Below are positions 1 to 7,059 of a stretch of DNA of 64,000 nt, one piece after another. Source of the stretch: JASGKO01 sp049840595 (GTDB lineage: Bacteria; Verrucomicrobiota; Verrucomicrobiia; Chthoniobacterales; Chthoniobacteraceae); the NCBI GenBank assembly GCA_049840595.1, contig JASGKO010000021.1, forward strand, positions 62,001 through 126,000, given 5' to 3'. The notes under the pieces were generated by a model. It worked only from the letters and a program-made list of their open reading frames with translations. It did not search any database and was not told where the DNA came from. The translations under genes were made by a program, and so were the position numbers. Each line of letters starts with the position of its first letter. The first letter of the stretch is position 1.

Positions 1-1357
1 TTCCCCCACTGTAATCGCCTGCACCCGCGGTAATCGATCCGGTAACGGTCGCCGTCCCCAACGTGCCCGCATAGACTTCGCCGCTCCGGTCTCCCGCCTC
101 CCCTTTGATTTTGCCACCGACATTGAGCGTGGTAAGGGTGCCCCCGACGACGACCTTGCCACTGTCATCTCCAGTGCCACCGGTGATGTCGTTGGTCACT
201 TTCAGGTCGTTAATATCGTGAATGAGAATGACTCCGGAGGAACTGCCGCCGCCCGTGATGCTGCCGACCGTTAAAGTGTCGGTAACGGACGACTTGCTTC
301 CCCCGGTGATTTCGCCTGAGTTGCCGTCCGTCCCTCCGACGATGCTGCCGATGCTCCCTTTAACCAGAGTCCCGTTGATGGTAATGATGGAAGCCCCCGA
401 GGCCGAGCCCGTGGTTCCCAACTGGCCACCGATCTCCAGGTCGGCCAGCTTGCCATCGAAAACTAGCGTGGAATTCTCCACGTTTTTGATAACGTCAATC
501 GTGCCGGCATTTCCGGAAAAGCTGCTGGCAATATTGCTCGCCCCAGTGCCGGAAACCGCTCCGAGGGAATCCACCTGGAGAGTCTTGAAGGCCTGGCCTG
601 TGCCGGAACCCAGAACGAAGCGTCCGAGGTCACCGACAACGGTAACGGTGCCCATGTTTACGTTGCCTATGATCTGGCCGACATTCACCACCCCATCCCC
701 ACTGTCACCTGGAGTGGTGACGGAAATATTGAGGTCGCTGCCCTTTACCCCCGGCAATTTCGACAGGTCGATGGACTGCAATTGCATGTCCACATCCGTG
801 AGGGCCGAGTCCGTGGTATAACTGGGAACGAAGGTGAAGGCCTTGGCGACATTCTTGGCCGTCAGGATGGACTTGGAAAAATTGACGGTCACCACGTCGC
901 CATCGGTGTCCGTGTAGGTGAGGGACTTCCCGTCCGCCGCGATCGTGGTCGGATCGTCGTTGATGATCGTTCCCGTGGCCGTGGCGTTAGAAATCGTGAT
1001 CGCATTGGAAGCGTTGCTCGGATCGCTCGCATTGCTCAACGTGACACTGAAGGTTTCGTTCTTCTCCGCCTTGGTGTCTCCGTAAACCGCGATCTTGATC
1101 GTCCCAGTTTTGGACCCGGCGGCAATCTGGAGCAGCCCATCCGCAGCCCCTTTGTAATCGTGATCGGCCACGGTGGCCGTTCCGTTCGCCGTCTTGTAAT
1201 GCACCACCACCGCATCACTTTGCGCCGTGTCGAGCGTCACGGTGAACGTCATGTATTTGATGCCGGAATTGCCTTCGACGATGCTGGCATCTGCAATGCT
1301 AAGCGTCGCGGGGGCGATGCGGGCCTCAAGTGGCTCGATAAACGGTGTTCTGGGCAT
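1..1357 (-). CDS. Calx-beta domain surface protein, 3' end outside the window
   Basis: The minus-strand frame starts at ATG 1357 and stays open to base 1, so at least 452 residues are present and the C-terminus is missing. The N-terminus reads MPRTPFIEPLEARIAPA, a pattern I associate with verrucomicrobial surface proteins of the LEPR-like type. Residues about 17-120 form a Calx-beta domain (SIVEGNSGIKYMTFTVTLD, DHDYKGAADG, EKNETFSVTLSNAS, GTIINDD), a calcium-binding beta-sandwich common in adhesins. The remainder is low-complexity Gly/Ser/Thr/Asp-rich beta-repeat sequence (GSITGGGSSSG, DITGGTGDDSG). Inference: an exported adhesin or matrix protein. Its natural ligand cannot be read from the sequence. 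Confidence 0.8.
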   Translation of the reverse strand, partial: MPRTPFIEPLEARIAPATLSIADASIVEGNSGIKYMTFTVTLDTAQSDAVVVHYKTANGTATVADHDYKGAADGLLQIAAGSKTGTIKIAVYGDTKAEKNETFSVTLSNASDPSNASNAITISNATATGTIINDDPTTIAADGKSLTYTDTDGDVVTVNFSKSILTAKNVAKAFTFVPSYTTDSALTDVDMQLQSIDLSKLPGVKGSDLNISVTTPGDSGDGVVNVGQIIGNVNMGTVTVVGDLGRFVLGSGTGQAFKTLQVDSLGAVSGTGASNIASSFSGNAGTIDVIKNVENSTLVFDGKLADLEIGGQLGTTGSASGASIITINGTLVKGSIGSIVGGTDGNSGEITGGSKSSVTDTLTVGSITGGGSSSGVILIHDINDLKVTNDITGGTGDDSGKVVVGGTLTTLNVGGKIKGEAGDRSGEVYAGTLGTATVTGSITAGAGDYSGG

Positions 1358-1501
1358 AGCGTGGGCCGTTCTTTCGCACGCGGGGAAAGATGCGTCAAGG
1401 CATGGACGGAGGACTCCGTGACGGCGAGGTGACGGAATGGTGACTTTTGCGGTGACTTTGGGCTTGCATTTTCCCGGTCGATTCGGGCAGCTTAGCCTCA
1501 T

Positions 1502-2128
1502 ATGAGGCTACTCCCCCGGCTTCTCATTCTCGCCGCCCTCGGCTTTGTCGGTTTTGTGCTCTTCCGCGAAGCCCGCATCGAACAGTTGCAGCCCAGCTCC
1601 GACCCCTCCAAGATCGTCCTGCTCTTTGTCGGCGTCACCTTCATCGGGGTGATTGGCGGCACCTTTCTGGCCGGTGCCATCATTCCCCTGATCGGTGAAA
1701 TGGTGGGCCACCTTTTTTATACGCCCGACGTGAAGGCGGAAAAGGACAAGCACTCCGTCGCCATGGGCAAGATCGCGCAGGGCGACTACGAGGGGGCGGC
1801 CCAGGAATATCTGGCCGCCTTTGAAAAAGACCCCACCGATACCCTGGCGGTGAGCGAAGCCGCTCATATCTATTGCGACAAGCTCGAGCGCCCTGAGGAA
1901 GCAGCCCGCATCCTGGAAGCCGCCGTCGAGGGCGAGCACCCGGTCGATGAAGGCGCGTTCCTGGCCTCCCGGCTGGTGGATGTGTATTGGAACCACTTCC
2001 ACGATGCGATTCGCGCCCGGCAGGTGCTGATCCAGATTGCGGAGAACCTCCCCGAAACCCGGCACGCAGCGAATGCACAGCATCGGTTGATGGAAATTGA
2101 CCGCGCGCTCGCGGAGGGGACGGTTTAA
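1502..2128 (+). CDS. TPR-like membrane protein
   Basis: A 208-residue protein with two N-terminal membrane segments (about residues 5-22 and 37-66, LLFVGVTFIGVIGGTFLAG). A soluble domain follows with TPR-like helices (AMGKIAQGDYEGAAQEYLAA, EKDPTDTLAVSEAAHIYCDK, HRLMEIDRALAEG). Tetratricopeptide repeats scaffold protein-protein contacts, so this is probably a membrane-anchored adaptor whose TPR part faces the cytoplasm. The start is the ATG immediately after the divergent spacer from the Calx-beta gene. No operon partner follows. The specific role is unknown. Confidence 0.75.
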   Translation: MRLLPRLLILAALGFVGFVLFREARIEQLQPSSDPSKIVLLFVGVTFIGVIGGTFLAGAIIPLIGEMVGHLFYTPDVKAEKDKHSVAMGKIAQGDYEGAAQEYLAAFEKDPTDTLAVSEAAHIYCDKLERPEEAARILEAAVEGEHPVDEGAFLASRLVDVYWNHFHDAIRARQVLIQIAENLPETRHAANAQHRLMEIDRALAEGTV

Positions 2129-2174
2129 GACAGATGGGAAGGGTGGAGTGTTCGACCGTCTTTTCCCGAAAGAA

Positions 2175-2207
2175 AATGACCAATGACGAATGACAAATGA
2201 CGAATGG
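2175..2207. repeat. AATGACN heptamer microrepeat
   Basis: About 4.7 direct copies of the heptamer AATGACN (aatgacc, aatgacg, aatgaca, aatgacg, aatgg) lie just downstream of the TPR protein gene. No coding potential is seen. Function is unknown; slippage-derived intergenic repeat is the simplest reading. Confidence 0.7.
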
Positions 2208-2285
2208 AAAAGGCAAGGCATCGCAGCCCATTAGAAATGCTCCTTATCGCCGCAACGAAGTCAGCGCACCGAAATCGCCTCACCC

Positions 2286-2335
2286 ATGTCACCCCGAGCG
2301 AGGCCGAGGGGCCTCAAATTTTTCCGCGCTGGGAA
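2286..2335 (+). repeat. Dispersed repeat (GTCACCCCGAGCG family), left copy
   Basis: About 50 bp beginning ATGTCACCCCGAGCG and containing CCTCAAATTTTTC. It is about 86% identical by eye to the reverse complement of 4317-4371, so inverted copies flank the hpnI/hpnK pair. The leading bases belong to the wider GTCAYCCYGAGCG family seen again at 47.6, 50.2 and 59.5 kb. The 295-bp gap 2129-2423 otherwise holds only this and the heptamer repeat. Confidence 0.7.
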
Positions 2336-2423
2336 AACGACGACAAGCCCGCCGATCAAAAATCGCCCACCAGCCCGTTGGTCATTTCCCCTTCCCTTCT
2401 GCGTCTCCGCGCCTCTGCGTGAG

Positions 2424-3546
2424 TTACCTCACATCACACAGCGGCGGTCGCGCGTCGGCTTCGATCACGCCCTGATGATTCACCCGCAGGTCCGAGCCAT
2501 TCCATTGCACGCTCCCGGCGAACCAGCTCGTCAGCCAGCACCCCGATTCCACAAGGCTGTGCGCCAGTGCCAGGAACGCGAGTCCCGTCACTGGGAAGCC
2601 GAGCGCCCGCGCGTTGATCTCCGCCGTTGCGGTGCGCAACAGCCAGAGCGCCAGGAAGAGCATCATCGCCCAGGGCGAGCCCAAGGTGAGCAGCAGGAGT
2701 AGCATTGCGGCCGTCAGCCCGTGGGTAAGCACCATGCCGAAGTATCCCCCCGGCGTGGAGACCCGGTACAGTCACGGCGATTCGCAACTGGTGCCGCAGG
2801 TAACTCGCAAACCCCATCCGGTCGCCATCGAGCGGCAGCACCCAGCGGCTGAAGATGATGCGCTTGCCTGCCTTGGTGAGCAACGTGCCGAGCTGGTTGT
2901 CCTCGGCCAGATGCGAGCCGATCGCCTCCCAGCCCCCGATCGTCTCCAGATCGCTTTGCAACAAGCCAGTGCAGGCACCGAGCGTGAAGCGACGCGGGGC
3001 CAGCATCAGCCCCGGCCAAAGCGTGAGGATTGCGGCGATGTGATCGAGCAGCTCGGGCACATTCCGCGCCCCGTGGAAAACGTAACCGGCGGTCACCGCA
3101 TCGCCCCGCAGCCAGTCGGCGCGGAAACCGTCGAGAAACTCACGGCTGAAGATGGATTCCGAATCGCTGATGATCCAGTGCGCGTTGCGCGCCTGGGGAG
3201 TCATCTGCGAAAGCTTGCTCACCTTGCGGTTGAACATCGGACCTGGAACGCATTGCACGATCTCGAGGCCGGGAATCTTTTCGGCGATGGCGAGGCTCGC
3301 GGGATCGTCCACGCCGACGAGAATCTGATCGCCTGGATGCACGCTGGCCACCAGCTCGCGCAGCCGCGCCTCCAGGTCCGGCACCCCGCGCTTGACCGGT
3401 CGGAGGAGAGTCACCGGGGGCAGGTTGCCCGCGGGCGCGCCGGTATTTTGACGCTTGCGCCGGATGCACAAAAGCGTCGTAGTGATGACATAATATATGG
3501 CGCTGAAGGCGATGATGACCACCAGCGCGGCATCCGGCAAATTCAT
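2424..3546 (-). CDS. hpnI: HpnI-like hopanoid glycosyltransferase (frameshifted)
   Basis: A family 2 glycosyltransferase of the ceramide glucosyltransferase/HpnI type. HpnI adds N-acetylglucosamine to bacteriohopanetetrol at the inner membrane. An N-terminal membrane helix (ALVVIIAFSAIYYVITTTLL) precedes PPVTLLRPVKRGVPDLE, the acceptor region ISDSESIF, LGACTGLLQ, and the RHQLR motif that follows SHLAEDNQLG. The frame breaks near 2770: RHQLRIAVT must continue as YRVSTPGGYFGMVLTHG one frame away, so one extra base is present. The C-terminal membrane helices lie in the second frame. The ATG at 3546 overlaps the hpnK start on the other strand. The hpnK neighbour supports the hopanoid assignment over ceramide glycosylation. 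Confidence 0.75.
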
Positions 3547-4285
3547 GAAACAAATTATCCTCACCGGGGATGACCTCGGTGCAAGCTCGAAAATCAACGA
3601 AGCCATGGAACGGCTGCACGTTGCCGGCTTGCTCACCCAGGCCAGCCTGATGGTGGAGGAGCCGTGCGTGGAGGAGGCGGTCCAGATCGCGCGGCGAAAT
3701 CCGGGGCTGTTGGTGGGACTCCATCTCACGGTCTGCACCGATTTTTCCGGACGCTATCCCGCCTCGCCAACCGCGGCGGGACTGGGCTACGCGCTGCTGC
3801 CGTGGACCCGGCGCGCACTCCGTGAGGCGATAAACCGGCAGTTTGCGCGCTTTGCGGAGTTGAATCTCGGCAACGGCTATTGGGACGGACATACGCACTC
3901 GCATTTACACCCGGTGGTGCTGCGCTACGCCCTGGAGGCCGCGCAGAAGCATGGCGTAAATGTAATGCGGCTGGTGCAGGATGAAACCGCCCCGGGCCTG
4001 GCCGCCCGCATCCTGGGTGGACTGAGCGAACGCGCGAAACCGCTGCTCCGCGCCGCGGGCATCGCCCATGTGGAGCGCAGCCGCGGACTGGCCGCGACGG
4101 GCAGGGTGAACCAGCGTTTCATCGAGCAGACCCTCGACACATTGCCCGAGGGATGGACGGAGCTTTACTGGCACCCCGGCGCGGAGCCGGAGGATCTCGA
4201 TCCCGCGCCGCTGGTGGAACGAATGGAGCGGCTGGGGATTCGACCGGCGAACGCGAGAGAGCTGAAGAGAATGACCAACGACTGA
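3545..4285 (+). CDS. hpnK: HpnK-like / YdjC-family carbohydrate deacetylase
   Basis: 246 residues from ATG 3545. This start is chosen because MKQIILTGDDLGAS is the first strand and the metal-binding Asp-Asp of the YdjC fold; an upstream in-frame ATG at 3497 would add 16 unrelated residues. Other visible motifs are VGLHLTVC and WDGHTHSHLHP, whose histidines fit metal binding, and ELYWHPGAEP near the C-terminus. In hopanoid producers HpnK removes the acetyl group from GlcNAc-bacteriohopanetetrol made by HpnI. The divergent hpnI partner makes that role likely. The fallback is a general chitooligosaccharide-type deacetylase. The gene is followed by an inverted repeat copy rather than by another gene. 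Confidence 0.8.
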   Translation: MKQIILTGDDLGASSKINEAMERLHVAGLLTQASLMVEEPCVEEAVQIARRNPGLLVGLHLTVCTDFSGRYPASPTAAGLGYALLPWTRRALREAINRQFARFAELNLGNGYWDGHTHSHLHPVVLRYALEAAQKHGVNVMRLVQDETAPGLAARILGGLSERAKPLLRAAGIAHVERSRGLAATGRVNQRFIEQTLDTLPEGWTELYWHPGAEPEDLDPAPLVERMERLGIRPANARELKRMTND

Positions 4286-4316
4286 GGGATGGCTTGTTGC
4301 CATCAGGGCTCGCATG

Positions 4317-4371
4317 GTCTTCCCAGACCAGAAAAATTTGAGGCTCCCCAGCTTCGCTCGGGGTGACATTT
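4317..4371 (-). repeat. Dispersed repeat (GTCACCCCGAGCG family), right copy
   Basis: Inverted relative to the copy at 2286-2335. It reads GAGGCTCCCCAGCTTCGCT then CGGGGTGACATTTC on the plus strand. It lies between hpnK and the metallo-hydrolase gene, which are convergent here, so a terminator-like or spacer role is possible. Confidence 0.65.
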
Positions 4372-4416
4372 CAATTTTCCCCCGCCGCGCTCGCCGCGTC
4401 CGCCGCGGTTCAATCA

Positions 4417-5200
4417 TCAGATCAACGAAAACCGCGGGCTGCACTCGGCTTGCGAAGCGCAGAAAACATCCACGTGCGATGCCCCGGCCTCGGCCAACGC
4501 GCCGGTGATCGTCCCGGTCGCCAGCTCGGGCGAATTGCAATCGCGGCTCAAATGCCCGAGCACCACCCGCCGCATGCCGTCGTGGAGCAGATCGCGCAAA
4601 ATGCGTGCGGCCAGCATCGTTGGAAAGGTGGCCATGGCGCGACATGATGCGCTGTTTGAGCGACCACGGGCGGCGCTGATCTTCACGCAGCATTTTCTCG
4701 TCGTGATTCGTTTCGATCACGAGCGTATGCACGTTGCGCAACCGCTCCATCACCAGCCGGGTGGCAAAGCCGAGATCGGTCGCGAAACCGAGCGACCCAC
4801 CCGCGTGATTGAGCACAAAACCCACCGGGTCCACCGCATCGTGCGGAATCGAGAATGTCTGCACCTCCAGGTCGCCGATCGTGAAGGCGGAACCGGTTTG
4901 AAAAATGCGCCAGTCGCGCTTCACGCCGCCCCGCGCACCGAGCGCTTCGGCGGTGAGGGCATTGGTGTAAACAGGCAGCCCATGGCGCTTGCAGAGCACT
5001 TCGAGCCCCGCGATGTGGTCGCTGTGCTCGTGGGTGATGAGGATGCCGTCGAGCTGCGAAAGCTCGACGCCCACCTGCGCGAGGCGCAGCGCAATCTGCC
5101 GGGTGCTCAGCCCACCATCGACGAGCACACGGCATTTTTCGGTCTCGACCAGGGCGCAATTCCCCGCACTTCCGCTGGCGAGGGTGGTGAGACTGAACAT
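4417..5200 (-). CDS. WalJ/YycJ-like metallo-beta-lactamase-fold hydrolase (frameshifted)
   Basis: A metallo-beta-lactamase fold protein of about 260 residues. The start MFSLTTLASGSAGN carries the family's SGSxGN motif; an alternative ATG lies at 5212. The metal site HEHSDH (ITHEHSDHIAGL) is intact and IPHDAVDPVGF, ATDLGFAT and ETNHDEKML follow. After SRHGHLSND the reading frame shifts: removal of one base at 4613 gives AAARILRDLLHDGMRRVVLGHLSRDCNSPELA (read across two segments), exactly the WalJ C-terminal pattern. WalJ proteins are cytoplasmic nucleases or phosphodiesterases linked to cell-wall signalling in Firmicutes, but no WalKR genes are nearby, so the role here is open. Confidence 0.75.
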
Positions 5201-5361
5201 GGGGCAATTCATGCGCCCGTGAGCGCGGAGGCGCAAGGGGAATTTAACATTTAGGATTTGGCCTTTAGGAAGTTTCGTTCGGCCTTGAAAAAGGTGGCGG
5301 CGACGCGCGTGCTTCATTCATCCCTTTGGGGCCGCAGGCCACTTCCACTACTTCCTAGATG

Positions 5362-6060
5362 CTACTTTCCCCCGCCCTGCATCAGGGCAAGAATCCGCTC
5401 CTTCTTCGCCCCATAATCCAGCGTATGGAAAAGCCGGATTTCCTCGACGCGGCGCAGGCCATTGAGCGCATCGAGATAGCGCGTGTAGCGTTTGGCGAGC
5501 ATGGTGGTTTCGAGATAGCGCCCGCGCAGGTTCGGATCGGAATAGGCGTGGTGCTGGAGTCGTGAGAAAAGATGAAAGGCCAGCCAGCGCCGGTCGGTCC
5601 GCGAGACCTTCTGCGTCTTGCGGAAGAAGCCGATGAAGAGCAGCAGCACGAGCCAGGTATCGACCTGCCCCTGCAACTCGAGATTGCGCGCGAAGTCCTC
5701 GGAATGCAACTCACGCTGGCCCGACTTGAATTGCAGCGCCGCATGCAGCGCGTGGTTGATCTCCTCGACGAAGGCGATGAGCGAGCGGATGTTTTCCTCA
5801 CTCAAGCCGCGCCGGGGATCGTTGCGTTCCAGTTGCTCGATGAGCCACTGGGAATAATAGATGCCGATATGGAGATGATCGCCGGAGCGACGCAGAAAGG
5901 TGCAGGCCATCTCGCTCAACTCCCGGGCCGAGGCGCCGGCCAGCCGCGTGAGCTCGCCGCGCCGGTGGCGGCTGATGATGCAGTCCTCCAGGTTGATGCC
6001 GACCTGTGCGTACGTGCGCTCGAAGAGCCGCTGGATTTCGCTGAACAAGGTACTGCTCAT
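5362..6060 (-). CDS. Conserved protein of unknown function (pair member 2)
   Basis: A 232-residue, helix-rich soluble protein without signal peptide. Visible features include ELSEMACTFLRRSGDHLHIG, a central LVLLLFIGFFRKTQKVSR stretch that may be buried rather than transmembrane, and a basic C-terminus (YLDALNGLRRVEEIR). It starts 18 bases downstream of the preceding minus-strand gene 6079-6771, so the two are almost certainly co-transcribed. I do not recognise a family. The acid-base pattern suggests an alpha-helical bundle that partners with its neighbour. Confidence 0.65.
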   Translation of the reverse strand: MSSTLFSEIQRLFERTYAQVGINLEDCIISRHRRGELTRLAGASARELSEMACTFLRRSGDHLHIGIYYSQWLIEQLERNDPRRGLSEENIRSLIAFVEEINHALHAALQFKSGQRELHSEDFARNLELQGQVDTWLVLLLFIGFFRKTQKVSRTDRRWLAFHLFSRLQHHAYSDPNLRGRYLETTMLAKRYTRYLDALNGLRRVEEIRLFHTLDYGAKKERILALMQGGGK

Positions 6061-6078
6061 GGGTGGTGGAAAAAATCC

Positions 6079-6771
6079 TCAGGTGAACAAAAGCGCGGGC
6101 GCGGGTTCGTCGAGATGGAAGAGGCTGTCGGCCACGCGGTTCAGCGCGAGGCGGATTTCATGAAAGGCCTCGGCGAGCGTCTCGTAAATGCCGGTGAGAT
6201 TGCAGGTGCGCGCGAGGTTGTGCTGCGCGGCCACGCGGTAGCTGGCGCTGCCCATGCCCTCGTAAAACGAGAAATCCGGCGCGCCCCGCTTCGAGCGCTC
6301 GGAGACGCGCTCGGGAAAGATACCGCTGAGGAACAGCGAGTAATTGCCCACGTGCGCACGGATGTGAAACGCCTGCCACGGTGAGGCGTCGCGCAGCGTG
6401 AGCAGCATGTCGGAAAGGTACTCCGAGGAATTGCCCGGGGCGGTGCCCGGCGTCCGGATCCGGGCCGCGCAGGAAAATTCCTCGAGCAATGAAGCGAGGT
6501 AATCACACACGCCGCGATCGCTGATCGCTGTCTTTTTCAAGACATGCCTGAGCAAAATGTAGAAGTAAAACTGCGGAGAAATGGCCAGTTGCGCGTCTCC
6601 AGAGAGGAGCGTGTGGACCAAAATTTCCTGGTCGAGAATGGCGTCGCGCGCCTCCTCGTCCGTGAGCAACTCCGTCAGCGAAGTGGCTTCGTGGCTGGAT
6701 TTGGCGAGGGTTCGGACAATAAAGTCGAAGTCCTCCGCCCGAAAACGGTTCCGACAATTCGCACGTATCAT
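6079..6771 (-). CDS. Conserved protein of unknown function (pair member 1)
   Basis: 230 residues, no signal peptide or clear membrane segment. The body is helical (AISPQFYFYILLRHVLKK, YLSDMLLTLRDASPWQAF, TGIYETLAEAFHEIRLALNR). It contains a cysteine-bearing segment (LLEEFSCAARIRTPG) and an FYEGMGSASYRVAAQH loop. It is first in a two-gene unit with 5362-6060. The pair has matched lengths and no recognisable catalytic motif, which fits a heteromeric complex. I cannot assign a function. Confidence 0.65.
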   Translation of the reverse strand: MIRANCRNRFRAEDFDFIVRTLAKSSHEATSLTELLTDEEARDAILDQEILVHTLLSGDAQLAISPQFYFYILLRHVLKKTAISDRGVCDYLASLLEEFSCAARIRTPGTAPGNSSEYLSDMLLTLRDASPWQAFHIRAHVGNYSLFLSGIFPERVSERSKRGAPDFSFYEGMGSASYRVAAQHNLARTCNLTGIYETLAEAFHEIRLALNRVADSLFHLDEPAPALLFT

Positions 6772-6849
6772 CGGGAACTATTTCATAGCATGGGTTGTGC
6801 CACGTGTGAAGCCCTTACTCTTTGAATGGCTCAAGCAGACAACGATTTT

Positions 6850-6954
6850 TGGACAGGATGAACAAGATGAACAGGATGGCGAAAATTCCAAATTCACCCT
6901 CGCTTATTCATCCTGTAAATCCTGTAAATCCTGTTCATCCTGTTCATCCTGTCC
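6850..6954. repeat. ATCCTGTNN nonamer hairpin, full copy
   Basis: Five direct nonamers (ATCCTGTAA twice, ATCCTGTTC twice, ATCCTGTCC) occupy 910-954 of this kilobase. Their reverse complement, three units starting GGACAGGAT, lies at 6850-6876 with one mismatch in 27. The arms would form a long hairpin with a 51-base loop. Related copies are at 9444, 33306 and 53412. It fills the gap between the divergent genes at 6771 and 7060; nothing else is seen there. Confidence 0.85.
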
Positions 6955-7059
6955 AAAATTCTCTTTGCGAGCGCACATAGATCAAGACAAAGGTCAAGAA
7001 AGGGGCGGCGGCGATGCTTGCGCTGGGGCGGGCAGCCTTTATGGTGGGCGCACGTTTCC

